Assembly: GCF_019969725.1 (NCBI RefSeq)
Contig: NZ_JAHXYW010000006.1
Span: forward strand, 124,001 to 188,000
Direction of reading: 5' to 3'
DNA: 64,000 bases
DNA from: Neobacillus bataviensis
GTDB lineage: Bacteria; Bacillota; Bacilli; Bacillales_B; DSM-18226
Both the position numbers and the translations under genes were made by a program. Each line of letters opens with the position of its first letter. Position 1 is the stretch's first letter. Below are positions 34,029 through 44,294 of this stretch, piece after piece. The notes beneath the pieces are model-generated. The model was not told the DNA's origin and searched no databases. It saw only the letters and a program-made list of their open reading frames with translations.

Positions 34029-37000
34029 ATGTTCTTAACGGAAAGGAAATTTGAAGAACGCATCAGGGAATTAGAGGGTTACCGGTACCGGGACCTTAAG
34101 GGAATTCATCAATTTTTCGCCCAGGAGGATGATGGTGCAATCGGTGCCTATCCACCTGCAGCGTATGATGAACAAAAGGTGATGAATATCGGCGACTACT
34201 GGAAAGGACGCGATCACTATATTTGGCTTCATGCCGACATCGATACTCATTTGCCATATGCCGATCAGCAGATTGTCGGTCTATTCTCGTTTGGAAAAAC
34301 GGGCGGGGGCAATAATTCAGGTTTTGAGTCGCTTCTATTTGTCAATGGCAAACCCTATCAGGGTGTCGATTCCAACCATGAAGAAGTTCTCTTCGATAAC
34401 CAAACGGCCAAAGGGCCGATGCGTTTGGATTTCAGGCTCTGGTCAGGACTTGAGGGTGGAGGAGTTCCGAGAGAAAATGAATTTAAACTGCAAACGGCCG
34501 CGATCGGCTGGCTGGATCGCCAGGTAGATAATCTCTATTACACCCTATTAGCTGCTTATGAAGTGATAAAAGAAACAAGTGAGTCCGACTCCGCCTATAC
34601 CATTTTGAAAAAGTTGATTTCGGATGCCCTTTATTTGATTAATTGGACGGAGCCCGGCAGCTCAGAATTTTATCAGTCCTGTTATGCGGCTGAGGAAAGC
34701 CTTACGGAGGCGATTCAGTCCTTCACCAAAACATCAGACATTACGATCCATACTGTCGGCCATACCCATATTGATGTAGCTTGGCTTTGGCGGTTAAAAA
34801 ATACACGTGAGAAGTCTGCTCGATCTTTTTCGACGGTCTTGCATTTAATGAAGCAATTCCCTGAATATTTATTCCTGCAGACACAGCCGCAGCTCTATGA
34901 CTATATCAAAACGGATTATCCTGAGATTTACGCTCAAATAAAGGAAAGAGTGGCAGAGGGGAAATGGGAAGCTGGCGGCGCCATGTGGCTAGAATCGGAT
35001 TGCAATATTCCAAGCGGCGAATCACTTGTCCGCCAAATCCTTCATGGGAAGAACTTTTTTAAAGAAGAGTTTGGTGTCGATTGCGAATACCTATGGCTTC
35101 CGGATGTGTTCGGCTACAGCTGGGCGCTGCCGCAGATTTTAACAAAATCAGGCATTAAAACAATGATGACGACCAAAATCAGCTGGAATCAGTATAACCG
35201 GATGCCGCACGATACTTTTTACTGGAAAGGAATCGATGGTACCGAAATTTTAACGCATTTTATTACGACGCCGGAGCCATGGAATTCTCCGGACTCTTGG
35301 TTCTATACGTATAATGGATATATTACCGCGAAAACGGTGAATGGCGCTTGGAAGGGCTACCGTGATAAAGAGTTATCGAAAGATTTGCTTCTTTCCTATG
35401 GATATGGTGATGGCGGCGGAGGTGTCAATCGGCATATGCTTGAAATGCGCCGCAGATTTGATGCGCTGCCAGGGATGCCGAAGGTAAAAACGTCGACAGC
35501 CGGGGAATTTTTTAACAAGCTTCACGAGAATGTTTCCGGATCGGATGGCTATATTCATAAATGGGATGGCGAGCTGTACCTTGAGTACCACCGGGGCACC
35601 TATACAAGCCAGGCGTTTATGAAGCAGATGAATCGAAAATTGGAGCTGCTATACCGACGGGCTGAATTCCTCACCTCATGGCTTTCCGAAAACGGCCAAT
35701 GGCTGGGAACGGACGAGTTGAAAAATGGCTGGAAGATTATTTTGCGCAACCAATTCCATGATATTATTCCCGGCTCCTCCATCCATGAGGTTTATGAGGA
35801 TGCCAAAGAAGAATACAAGGAAGCTCACGAGCTAGCCCGAAACGTGGAATCCCGTATCATTGAGCACGGAATCGAACAGGATGACCGCTCTGTCGTGCTC
35901 TTTCATGCGACTCACCATCAGGGCAAGAAAAATGTAGCTGTCCAGCAATTTGCTGATTTTGCCGGAGGGGTTTGGAAAAACAGCAAGGGAGAAGTCCTGA
36001 CCCATCAAAAACGGGATAATGGCTGGCTGATTGAGGTCGACAACCTTCCTTCCTTTGGGGCCAAGACGTTATATTTTGAGCCGGCGGCAGCCGTTCAGGA
36101 AACGAAATCGAATTTCAGCTATCGGGACCGGAAATTGCAAACACCGTATTACCTTGTTGAATGGAATGAATTTGGCCAAATGACGTCCCTCTTTGATAAG
36201 GAAGCAGGCCGCGAGGTTCTCGCTGAGAATCAAAAGGGGAATATCCTGCAAATTTTCGAAGATAAGCCGCTTGCCCATGATGCTTGGGATATCGATCTCT
36301 TTTATCAAGAAAAAATGGAAGAAATCCGTGATTTAATCAGATTTGAAGTCGTGGAAAATGGGGAATTGACGCTTACGATTCTTGCCAAGTGGACATATCA
36401 CCATTCTGAAATTTCCCAGCGTATTGTCTTTTATCAAAATGACCGCCGCATTGATTTTGAAACAACGGTGGACTGGCATGAAAAGAGAAAACTGCTGAAG
36501 GCCGCTTTCCCAGTGGATATCCGCGCCACCGAGGCCACTTATGATATTCAATATGGAAATGTGAAGCGCCCGACTCATTGGAATACAAGCTGGGATATGG
36601 CCAAATTTGAAACAGTCGGCCATCAGTGGGCCGATCTGTCAGAGCCAGACTATGGGGTAAGCTTACTGAACGATTCCAAATATGGCTACGACATTAAAGA
36701 AAATATCATGCGGATCACCTTATTAAAATCAGCGATTCATCCTGATCCACAAGCAGATCAGGGAATCCATTCGTTCGTATATTCGCTTTATCCGCATATC
36801 GGGGAATGGCGCATAGCGAAGACGGTGGAGACAGCATGGGATTTGAACGATCCTGTTGTGGCTTTCGAAGGGAAATGGGCAAAGGAAGAGTCTTTCCTCG
36901 AAATGGCTTCGGATCATGTTTGGATTGATGCCATTAAACCAGCCTATGATGGCAACGGGATCATTATCCGCCTTCATGAATATGAAGGACGCAGAGGCAA

Positions 37001-37139
37001 GGTTTCCCTCGATATTCTAAGAGGCATCACCTCATGGGTGGAGACCAATTTAATGGAAGAACCGATCGGAGCTGAATCTGCATCGCCGATTGAGGTTGAA
37101 ATCAAACCGTATGAGATTAAGACTTTTAGAGTTTTATAG
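34029..37139 (+). CDS. GH38 alpha-mannosidase (Ams1-like group)
   Basis: 1036 residues, cytoplasmic. The N-terminal beta domain precedes the catalytic domain, which starts at IHTVGHTHIDVAWLWRL (zinc ligands His247 and Asp249). The nucleophile Asp359 lies in LWLPDVFGYSWALPQ. A helical three-bundle domain (HDIIPGSSIHEVYEDA) and long C-terminal beta domains complete the architecture of the vacuolar/bacterial Ams1-type enzymes (about 1040 residues). It would hydrolyse alpha-1,2/1,3/1,6-mannosides of the imported glycan. It starts 26 bases after GH20, and the pair is likely co-transcribed. Confidence 0.93.
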   Translation: MFLTERKFEERIRELEGYRYRDLKGIHQFFAQEDDGAIGAYPPAAYDEQKVMNIGDYWKGRDHYIWLHADIDTHLPYADQQIVGLFSFGKTGGGNNSGFESLLFVNGKPYQGVDSNHEEVLFDNQTAKGPMRLDFRLWSGLEGGGVPRENEFKLQTAAIGWLDRQVDNLYYTLLAAYEVIKETSESDSAYTILKKLISDALYLINWTEPGSSEFYQSCYAAEESLTEAIQSFTKTSDITIHTVGHTHIDVAWLWRLKNTREKSARSFSTVLHLMKQFPEYLFLQTQPQLYDYIKTDYPEIYAQIKERVAEGKWEAGGAMWLESDCNIPSGESLVRQILHGKNFFKEEFGVDCEYLWLPDVFGYSWALPQILTKSGIKTMMTTKISWNQYNRMPHDTFYWKGIDGTEILTHFITTPEPWNSPDSWFYTYNGYITAKTVNGAWKGYRDKELSKDLLLSYGYGDGGGGVNRHMLEMRRRFDALPGMPKVKTSTAGEFFNKLHENVSGSDGYIHKWDGELYLEYHRGTYTSQAFMKQMNRKLELLYRRAEFLTSWLSENGQWLGTDELKNGWKIILRNQFHDIIPGSSIHEVYEDAKEEYKEAHELARNVESRIIEHGIEQDDRSVVLFHATHHQGKKNVAVQQFADFAGGVWKNSKGEVLTHQKRDNGWLIEVDNLPSFGAKTLYFEPAAAVQETKSNFSYRDRKLQTPYYLVEWNEFGQMTSLFDKEAGREVLAENQKGNILQIFEDKPLAHDAWDIDLFYQEKMEEIRDLIRFEVVENGELTLTILAKWTYHHSEISQRIVFYQNDRRIDFETTVDWHEKRKLLKAAFPVDIRATEATYDIQYGNVKRPTHWNTSWDMAKFETVGHQWADLSEPDYGVSLLNDSKYGYDIKENIMRITLLKSAIHPDPQADQGIHSFVYSLYPHIGEWRIAKTVETAWDLNDPVVAFEGKWAKEESFLEMASDHVWIDAIKPAYDGNGIIIRLHEYEGRRGKVSLDILRGITSWVETNLMEEPIGAESASPIEVEIKPYEIKTFRVL

Positions 37140-37148
37140 GACAAAAAA

Positions 37149-37180
37149 GAACCGACTAGACCGCTTCAGTCGGTTCTCTC
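37149..37180 (+). terminator. Hairpin terminator after the GH20-GH38 pair
   Basis: GAACCGACT/AGTCGGTTC, 9 perfect pairs with a 10-base loop, followed by TCTCATTTT (moderate T-run). Confidence 0.65.
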
Positions 37181-37208
37181 ATTTTAGTATGGCTGTGTTA
37201 ATGATTAT

Positions 37209-37270
37209 TGTTGATTTTTTACCCCTGTTGATTGGAGCGGAAAGCGAAGCGCCTGGAGTGGAAATCAACA
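37209..37270. repeat. TTGATT...AATCAA palindromic repeat (Bacillus-type GGAGCGGAA element)
   Basis: TGTTGATTT (37209-37217) and AAATCAACA (37262-37270) flank an inner GTTGATTGGAGCGGAAAGCG stretch. I recognise the GATTGGAGCGGAA core as a common Bacillaceae intergenic repeat. It lies between the GH38 terminator and the ABC importer operon. Confidence 0.55.
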
Positions 37271-37411
37271 TCCCAGTTTAACAAAGCCAATTGTATTAAA
37301 TTCTAAGATTTTTGCACTTAATCCTAAATTAGTCAACTATAATTAGGTCTCCTTTCCCTTTAAAATAAAGGTATGGAAGTGCTTACATAAAAATTCGGGG
37401 GGAGGAGAAAT

Positions 37412-38341
37412 ATGAAAAGGATATTAAGCGATCTCTATAAAAATCGAGTTTGGCTGCTTATGGTGTTACCAGGAACAATTTGGCTGCTATTATTTTCGTA
37501 TTTGCCGATGTTTGGGCAAGTATTGGCCTTTAAAAAGTTCCGGATTGATCCCGATGGATTTTTTGCCAGCGTCATGAATAGTGAATGGGTTGGCTTTGAT
37601 AACTTCAAATATTTATTCAGTACAAATGATGCATGGATCATTACTAGAAATACCATCCTCTACAATCTTGTCTTTATCGTATTAGGGCTGGTAACGGCGG
37701 TAGCAACAGCTGTCTTGCTTAGTGAGTTAATCAATAAGAGGCTGTCTAAGGTTTACCAAACTTCTATCTTGTTCCCGCATTTTATTTCATGGGTTATCGG
37801 CAGTTACTTTGTCTTCACTTTCTTAAGTACGGAACACGGTTTGTTAAATCATATTCTTAGCTGGTTCCATGTTGACCCTGTTTCGTGGTATAGCGAGTCG
37901 AAATATTGGCCGTTTATTCTCGTATTCATGAGCATGTGGAAAGGTGTAGGATACGGAAGTATTGTTTATTTAGCCTCTATCGTCGGAATTGACCGGACGT
38001 ATTATGAGGCAGCGATGATTGATGGCGCTTCAAAATGGAAGCAGATTAAACATGTTACCCTGCCAATGCTTAAGCCATTAATGATTATCCTGACCATCAT
38101 GAATATTGGCCGGATATTCAACTCGGATTTCGGATTGTTTTATCAAGTGCCAAGAGATTCGGGAGCTTTATATGGAGTCACAAATGTAATTGATACATTC
38201 GTATACCGTGGTCTTATGAATCTGGGGGATATCGGCATGAGTACGGCAGCAGGTCTATATCAGTCGGCTGTTGGATTTATCCTCGTTATCATTACCAACT
38301 ACATTGTCCGTAAAGTGGATGAGGAAAGTGCCTTGTTTTAA
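37412..38341 (+). CDS. Sugar ABC transporter permease 1 (LplB-like)
   Basis: 309 residues with six predicted transmembrane helices; the cytoplasmic EAA loop reads EAAMIDGASKWKQIKHVTLPML. This is the LplB/YtcP-type group that imports complex oligosaccharides. With the next two genes it forms an importer of the carbohydrate-uptake type 1 family lacking its own ATPase; a shared MsmX-like ATPase elsewhere is expected. The probable substrate is the N-glycan released by the secreted GH85 enzymes. GGGGGGAGGAG before the ATG. Confidence 0.92.
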   Translation: MKRILSDLYKNRVWLLMVLPGTIWLLLFSYLPMFGQVLAFKKFRIDPDGFFASVMNSEWVGFDNFKYLFSTNDAWIITRNTILYNLVFIVLGLVTAVATAVLLSELINKRLSKVYQTSILFPHFISWVIGSYFVFTFLSTEHGLLNHILSWFHVDPVSWYSESKYWPFILVFMSMWKGVGYGSIVYLASIVGIDRTYYEAAMIDGASKWKQIKHVTLPMLKPLMIILTIMNIGRIFNSDFGLFYQVPRDSGALYGVTNVIDTFVYRGLMNLGDIGMSTAAGLYQSAVGFILVIITNYIVRKVDEESALF

Positions 38342-38389
38342 TGTTCATTTCTTTACGAAGGGAGGAAAAGTCGCCCGGCGGCTAAGGAT

Positions 38390-39367
38390 ATGCCAAAACT
38401 AGAACAAACCCAATCAACGCTGCTTATTTCAAAACCAGTAGAAGAAATTAAAAGGGGTAAGGTTAAGAAGTATCGGGACCCCCAACATATGCATCCGGCT
38501 GCAAATGCTATTATTAGTGTACTGCTTGGGATTCTCGCATTTACGTGTGTCTTTCCTTTTATCTATGTCATTATCATTTCGTTTACAAGTGAAGAAAGTA
38601 TTGTCAGGAACGGTTTTCAACTGATCCCGAAGGAATGGAGCCTGGATGCTTATCATTATCTCTGGGGTATGAAGGAGTCCTTTTTCCGCTCCTATGGTGT
38701 GACGATTTTTATTACCATTATCGGTACCTTGATCAGTGTGTTCATGATTACCTTTTATGCCTACGCGATTTCAAGACCGCAATTTAAGTATCGAAGATTT
38801 TTTACCTTCTTGGCATTCTTTACCATGCTATTCAGCGGCGGGCTGGTGCCGACTTACATTGTTGTCACCCAGTTTCTGCATTTGAAAAATTCCGTTTGGG
38901 CACTAATCCTGCCCCTTGCGATGAATGCGTTTTACATTATCATCATGAGAACCTTCTTCTTAAAGTCTGTTTCTGAATCGATTTTGGAATCGGCCAGAAT
39001 CGATGGGGCAAGTGAATGGAGAATCTTCTTCCAAATCATCTTCCCGCTTTCCTTACCGGGAATTGCCACGATCGCCTTGTTTAGTACACTGGGTTATTGG
39101 AATGACTGGTTTACAGCCTTGCTTTATATTGATAACCCCAATCTGGTGCCGCTTCAAGCTTTACTCATGAAAATTGAAGCAAATCTTGAATTTATGAGAA
39201 AAAATATGGATGTCGCTCTCATGCAGAAAAGTTTATTTGATACGATTCCGCAAGAATCAGCCAAAATGGCTATGGTTGTAATCGCCACCCTGCCGATAGC
39301 AGTCTCGTACCCGTTCTTCCAAAAGTACTTTATTAGCGGACTGACGATTGGCGGCGTTAAAGAATAA
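38390..39367 (+). CDS. Sugar ABC transporter permease 2 (CarB/YtcP-like)
   Basis: 325 residues, six transmembrane helices after a 45-residue polar N-terminus; EAA loop ESARIDGASEWRIFFQIIFPLSLPG. Second transmembrane subunit of the oligosaccharide importer, between permease 1 and the binding protein. The start ATG at 38390 has only a distant GGGAGG (38360-38365); another ribosome-binding arrangement or start is possible, but the polar N-terminus is similar to the family. Confidence 0.91.
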   Translation: MPKLEQTQSTLLISKPVEEIKRGKVKKYRDPQHMHPAANAIISVLLGILAFTCVFPFIYVIIISFTSEESIVRNGFQLIPKEWSLDAYHYLWGMKESFFRSYGVTIFITIIGTLISVFMITFYAYAISRPQFKYRRFFTFLAFFTMLFSGGLVPTYIVVTQFLHLKNSVWALILPLAMNAFYIIIMRTFFLKSVSESILESARIDGASEWRIFFQIIFPLSLPGIATIALFSTLGYWNDWFTALLYIDNPNLVPLQALLMKIEANLEFMRKNMDVALMQKSLFDTIPQESAKMAMVVIATLPIAVSYPFFQKYFISGLTIGGVKE

Positions 39368-39390
39368 TCAATAGAAAGAGGAGAAGAGGA

Positions 39391-40848
39391 ATGAAGAAAA
39401 AGAAGTTAGGCATTATTCTCGCATCCGTTCTGGCAGCTGGAACCCTTCTATCTGCCTGCACAAGCAAAGACAGTGCCACATCAGAAAAAAGCGGTAAAAA
39501 TGGCGAACCTTATGAAATTAAATGGTACACCATTGGAACCCCGCAAAAAGATACTGAAAAAGTCTTTGCAGAAGTCAACAAGTACACAAAGAAAAAAATC
39601 AATGCCACAGTAAAAATGACCCAAATTGATTGGGGTGATTGGGATCAAAAATCACAGGTGATGATCAATTCAGGGGAACCCTTTGATATTATCTTTACAA
39701 ATGGAACCTCTTACGTTCAAAATGCCCAAAAAGGTGCATTTAAGGACCTAGACGATATGTTAGGAAAAGAAGGCAAAGAGCTTAAAGAGACACTTAATCC
39801 GGCCCTGTTAGAAGGAATTAAGGTTAATGGAAAAATTTATGGCGTTCCTACTAATAAAGAGGCAGCAAGACAATCGGTTTATACCTTTAATAAACGCCTT
39901 GTAGACAAATACCACTTTGATCTTTCAAAAGTAAAAACCTTGGAAGACCTTGAACCGATGCTAAAAACGATTAAAGAGAATGAACCTGGCGTCACTCCAA
40001 TGGCTACATTTAAAGCCTATCTGCCATACGATTATATCTTTAATAATGAAATGCCATTTGCCTTTGCTATGGAAGGCGATAGAGACCATGTAATTAACCA
40101 ATTTGAAACTGATTTAACCATGAAAACCTATAAAACCATGCATCAATATTATAAGGCTGGATTTCTTAAAGAAGATGCAGCGACAAGTAAAGACAGCTGG
40201 CCGATGGATGTAGAAAACTGGTTTGTCCGTATGGGTGATTCTCAGCCATATGCTGATTTATTGTGGTCTCGCTCTGCTAAGTATGATGTTGTTTCCGTTC
40301 CGGCTGAAGATCCGATTACGATTAATGATTCTGTATCCGGTTCCATTCAAGCCATCTCAGCAACTTCCAAGAATCCTGAGAAAGCAATGGAATTCCTGAC
40401 ACTGCTTAACACTGATCCATACCTCCGTAACCTTGTTGACAAAGGGATTGAAGGTGTTCATTACGAAAAGAATGACGATGGAACGATTAAAGACCTTCCG
40501 GCACGTGTAGATCGTTATAATGTACCGTCTTATTCACTTGGAAACTTCTTCATTTTGGATTTGTATGAAAATGACCCTAAAGATAAATGGGATAAATTCG
40601 CAGAGTTTAACAAATCTGCAAAAACAGCGCCAACACTTGGTTTTCATTTTAACAGCGACCCAGTAAGATCTGAGCTTGCATCGATTACGAATATTTCAAA
40701 AGAATTCTATCCGGCATTGGCAACAGGCTCTGTTGACCCAGAAGAGTACTTGCCAAAATATAATAAGAAGTTAAAAGAAGCTGGAATTGACAAAGTCTTA
40801 AAAGAAATTCAAAAGCAATTTGACGAGTGGAAGAGCAAGCAAAAATAA
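39391..40848 (+). CDS. Oligosaccharide-binding lipoprotein of the ABC importer
   Basis: 485 residues. Lipoprotein signal with lipobox LLSAC (Cys23), then a Lys/Ser linker and the type-1 extracellular solute-binding fold (EIKWYTIGTPQKDTEKVFAEVN, the DUF3502 C-terminal type seen in LplA-like proteins). It would capture the freed glycan at the outer face of the membrane and deliver it to the two permeases. Good GGAGAAGAGG start. A terminator follows, before the two-component system. Confidence 0.92.
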   Translation: MKKKKLGIILASVLAAGTLLSACTSKDSATSEKSGKNGEPYEIKWYTIGTPQKDTEKVFAEVNKYTKKKINATVKMTQIDWGDWDQKSQVMINSGEPFDIIFTNGTSYVQNAQKGAFKDLDDMLGKEGKELKETLNPALLEGIKVNGKIYGVPTNKEAARQSVYTFNKRLVDKYHFDLSKVKTLEDLEPMLKTIKENEPGVTPMATFKAYLPYDYIFNNEMPFAFAMEGDRDHVINQFETDLTMKTYKTMHQYYKAGFLKEDAATSKDSWPMDVENWFVRMGDSQPYADLLWSRSAKYDVVSVPAEDPITINDSVSGSIQAISATSKNPEKAMEFLTLLNTDPYLRNLVDKGIEGVHYEKNDDGTIKDLPARVDRYNVPSYSLGNFFILDLYENDPKDKWDKFAEFNKSAKTAPTLGFHFNSDPVRSELASITNISKEFYPALATGSVDPEEYLPKYNKKLKEAGIDKVLKEIQKQFDEWKSKQK

Positions 40849-40859
40849 TAACAAAAAAG

Positions 40860-40892
40860 TCAAGCTGGGTGGAAAATCTCAGCTTGATTTTA
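40860..40892 (+). terminator. Terminator after the binding-protein gene
   Basis: TCAAGCTG/CAGCTTGA stem with a 12-base loop followed by TTTTATTT. It could be partial, limiting read-through from the abundant binding-protein transcript into the regulator genes. Confidence 0.75.
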
Positions 40893-40973
40893 TTTGAAAC
40901 CGTGCAGGGTGTTGCGGATTCGTAACCAGTGGTAGACTAGAAAAAAAAATAAATATAATTTGAGGACATCAAA

Positions 40974-42776
40974 ATGGAATTAAGAAGAAAAGGACGTTTT
41001 ACTCAAAAGATATTTAACAAACTATTCTTGGCATCATCTATCACTATTATTGTAACCATCATTGTTTTAATCGTTACGATTACTAACTATTACTCCGAAG
41101 TTATTATTCAAAAAGAAGTGAACGTCAATACCAGAACGATGGAACGGGTGGAGGATTACTTTTCCGCTAAAGATGCAGATATTAATCGATCTAAAAGGGA
41201 TTTTTATGTTAAAGGGGATGTCATTGACGATATTTCTTTTGCCCTTCAAAACGGATATGCGAAATATTTGGAATACCGCCTCGATAAATTTTCTGAGGCA
41301 AAGTCATTTGTACCAAATAATATTGATACGTATTTCAATGCCTATTTCGGTCAAGATAGCGATATTAATGCGATCAGTTTACGTTCGTTAGAAACCCCCT
41401 CTGTAGAATACCTGCTGATTTATCAATATTTACGATGGAATAAAAGCATCATCGATCATTCCATGTATGCGGGCGAGCCCCTTCTTTCAGAAGGGATTCC
41501 TAGGTTTGGCGGGGATGGTATTCCAAGAGTCAGGCAACTAACAGATACCTTTACCAAAAAGATTGTCGTTAACAATCCAGTGACCTTGAAAAAAATAGGT
41601 GAGATTACTATTTTTTATTCTACTAATCGTCTAGACAAAATGGTCAAAAAGCGCGATGGAGTGCCTGCTTCCTTTTTTATCATGGATGCTGAAGGCAAAA
41701 TCATCTATTCCGTAAATAAGGGTGATGTTCCCTTAGATATGATCAAACAGATAAAGCCTGAAACAAATGAGAAAAAAATAAAGTGGAAGAATGACCATTT
41801 TTATATAAGTACCATTGCGAACCAGGGGGATTATACGTATGTCAGTGCTATTCCCGATAGAGGGTGGCAAAAGCTGACGATTGTTAGGGGAACCATGTGG
41901 GGAGTTATTATATTCTTCATCATTATTTCCATTTTAATTTCATATTCCTTTACTCGAAATTATTCAAGGCGTATTAATAAGATTGTTTCGATTATTCGAC
42001 AGGTTGAGAATGGAAATCTGGATGCCAGGATACCAGAATCCAAACATGAAGATGAATTATCAAGGATTGCCGTCAATATCAATTCGATGTTAGATGAATT
42101 GAATAATTATATTGAACAATTTTACCTATTAAATTTAAAGCAGCAGCAAGCGGAATTGAAAGCGCTTCAGGCACAAATCGATCCTCATTTTTTATTTAAT
42201 ACGTTAGAGGCAATACGGATGGTAGCTGTCGTAGAGGGTTCTAAAACTTCAAGTAAAATGATTTTCCATTTATCAAAGCTATTCCGCTACTCGCTAGAGT
42301 CAAAAGACACGGTGCCTTTATATACAGAAATTGAATATGTAAATCAGTATTTAAAATTAATGCAATTTAAATTCCCAAACAAATTACAGGTTGATATTGA
42401 TATACCTAGTGATGTGGATCAAACACCCGTGCAAAAGCTCATTTTGCAGCCAATCATTGAAAATTATTTTGTTCATGGTTTTAGAAAGGACCGTTCTGAC
42501 AATGAGTTACACATTCGTGCTAATCAGCTTGGGGAAACGTTGGAAATTACAGTGGAGGATAATGGTAAGGGGATAACGGAGGAGGATCTTGCAATGATTG
42601 TCCAGCATCTTAATTGTGAAGAGGGAGATGAAATGGATTCAATTGGATTAAGAAATATCCATCAACGTTTAAAACTGAAATACGGGGACACCTTCGGCAT
42701 TTCTGTGAAAAGTATCAAAGATAAAGGAACGATTGTGATACTTTCTATTCCAGTAAGAGGGAACAGCCATGTATAA
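40974..42776 (+). CDS. YesM-type sensor histidine kinase
   Basis: 600 residues. Two transmembrane helices (about 22-42 and 302-322) enclose a large extracellular sensor domain of the Cache type. A HAMP follows, then the His_kinase domain with phospho-acceptor His405 in LQAQIDPHFLFNTLEAIR and the ATP lid motifs ILQPIIENYFVHG and DNGKGI. This group senses carbohydrates, often through the adjacent binding protein. It overlaps the response regulator gene by 8 bases, so translation is coupled. It likely induces the N-glycan locus. Confidence 0.93.
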   Translation: MELRRKGRFTQKIFNKLFLASSITIIVTIIVLIVTITNYYSEVIIQKEVNVNTRTMERVEDYFSAKDADINRSKRDFYVKGDVIDDISFALQNGYAKYLEYRLDKFSEAKSFVPNNIDTYFNAYFGQDSDINAISLRSLETPSVEYLLIYQYLRWNKSIIDHSMYAGEPLLSEGIPRFGGDGIPRVRQLTDTFTKKIVVNNPVTLKKIGEITIFYSTNRLDKMVKKRDGVPASFFIMDAEGKIIYSVNKGDVPLDMIKQIKPETNEKKIKWKNDHFYISTIANQGDYTYVSAIPDRGWQKLTIVRGTMWGVIIFFIIISILISYSFTRNYSRRINKIVSIIRQVENGNLDARIPESKHEDELSRIAVNINSMLDELNNYIEQFYLLNLKQQQAELKALQAQIDPHFLFNTLEAIRMVAVVEGSKTSSKMIFHLSKLFRYSLESKDTVPLYTEIEYVNQYLKLMQFKFPNKLQVDIDIPSDVDQTPVQKLILQPIIENYFVHGFRKDRSDNELHIRANQLGETLEITVEDNGKGITEEDLAMIVQHLNCEEGDEMDSIGLRNIHQRLKLKYGDTFGISVKSIKDKGTIVILSIPVRGNSHV

Positions 42777-44277
42777 GGTGCTTCTTGTCGATGACGAACC
42801 GTTAATAACGATAGGTCTTCAAGCTCTTCTGGATTGGGAGGACTATGGGTTTGAAATTGTATCGCGTGCCGAGAGCGGAGAAGAGGCGCTTGCTTATCTT
42901 AAAGAACATCCAGTCGACGTGGTTATTACGGATATATTAATGGGAGAAATGTCCGGTTTAGACTTAATTGAAGAAGTGAAAGAAATCCAGCCGAAGGTGA
43001 AATGTATTATTTTAACTGGTTACCAAGAGTTCGAGTATATTAAGCAAGGTCTGTTATTAGGAATCGAAAACTATTTAGTCAAACCTGTGGATGAGGAAGA
43101 ATTATTAACGACCATTCAAAATGTAGGCCGGAAAATGAATGCAGTGTCAGGAGGTAATCAGGCACAGGAACCGTCAACCCTATTGGATAATACCTTATGG
43201 CGGTTTTTAAATGGCGAGATTGAGAAGAATGACTGTCTGGAAAGATTGTCATTATATGATATCCAGTTTACTCAGCCGTATTATGCTGTCTCTATTTTAA
43301 GCTTTGAAAACTATTACAGGGTTGAAGTTGTAAAGGAAATTAGAGGCTTTATTGAGGATCATTTCTCAGCTGTTTGTTTATTTAGTCCAAATCAAGACCT
43401 GGTCATTATTTTGGGGAGCGAAACGGAAGAGGAATTATATCGATTTAACCAAGGCCTGGTTGAGCATTTAAAAGATGAAAAAAGCGGGGCCGGTTTATTC
43501 TATTTAGCGATGGGAAAGCCAGTAAAAACGGTAGACGAATTAGAAGACAGTTTTATGATGGCAAGGGAATTTAGCTTATTGCAGCTTTATTCATCCCCAA
43601 ATGTGCTTATTTCCGAACATTTGACAATTGATAAGCATGAGGAATTAAAAAAACAGCAAGAATTTAAAGAAACGATTGTAAAGCAGCTATTGAAAGTAGA
43701 GGGAGAAGTTTTACAACGGATTGAATCATTTTTTCAGGATCTCACCAAGAATTCCAGATTTATCTCCCCGCAAGCTGCCAGAAAATATATCTTCGATTTA
43801 CTTTCGTATATCCATTATTCGTTGCAGCCGAACGATCTCTCCTATCATACAGCTGCAATCGAAAGAATAGTGTATAGCTCTGATATTGACGAGATGAAAG
43901 CCATTTTGAAGGAATATTGCCAGGAATTAATTTTTTCGATCCACAAACAAGTCAATAATCGAAGTCCGATTGTCCAAAATGTCCTTGATTATATCCATGC
44001 CCACTATGATGAAGGAATTTCGTTAAAAACTTTGGGCCAGCAGTTTCATGTCAATGCCATCTATTTGGGACAATTATTTCAAAAAGAAGTAGGGGCGGTT
44101 TTTTCGGAGTACCTAAACCGATACCGCTTGGAAAAGGCAAAGGAACTCCTCAAAACCACCCATTACCGTGCAGGTGAAATTGGCAAAAAGGTCGGGTATT
44201 CGGATACGGCTTATTTCTATAAACAGTTCAAAAAAAGTGTCGGAACCACACCGAGCGAATGGAGAAAAATTAAATAA
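42769..44277 (+). CDS. YesN-type response regulator with AraC output domain
   Basis: 502 residues. Receiver domain with phospho-acceptor Asp55 (VVITDILMG) and the acidic pair in LLVDDEP; Lys in YLVKPVD. A middle domain of about 240 residues follows, and the AraC two-HTH domain occupies the last 100 residues (ISLKTLGQQFHVNAIYLGQLF, KAKELLKTTHYRAGEIGKKV). Partner of the upstream kinase (overlapping genes). It would activate the importer and glycosidase promoters, several of which lack a good -35. Confidence 0.93.
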   Translation: MYKVLLVDDEPLITIGLQALLDWEDYGFEIVSRAESGEEALAYLKEHPVDVVITDILMGEMSGLDLIEEVKEIQPKVKCIILTGYQEFEYIKQGLLLGIENYLVKPVDEEELLTTIQNVGRKMNAVSGGNQAQEPSTLLDNTLWRFLNGEIEKNDCLERLSLYDIQFTQPYYAVSILSFENYYRVEVVKEIRGFIEDHFSAVCLFSPNQDLVIILGSETEEELYRFNQGLVEHLKDEKSGAGLFYLAMGKPVKTVDELEDSFMMAREFSLLQLYSSPNVLISEHLTIDKHEELKKQQEFKETIVKQLLKVEGEVLQRIESFFQDLTKNSRFISPQAARKYIFDLLSYIHYSLQPNDLSYHTAAIERIVYSSDIDEMKAILKEYCQELIFSIHKQVNNRSPIVQNVLDYIHAHYDEGISLKTLGQQFHVNAIYLGQLFQKEVGAVFSEYLNRYRLEKAKELLKTTHYRAGEIGKKVGYSDTAYFYKQFKKSVGTTPSEWRKIK

Positions 44278-44294
44278 AAAGATGGAGATGAACA

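Noticed and set aside
37090..37281. Plus-strand ORF of 63 aa at the end of the second GH38 gene
   Set aside because: It lies in another frame of the GH38 end, then runs through the terminator and the palindromic repeat.
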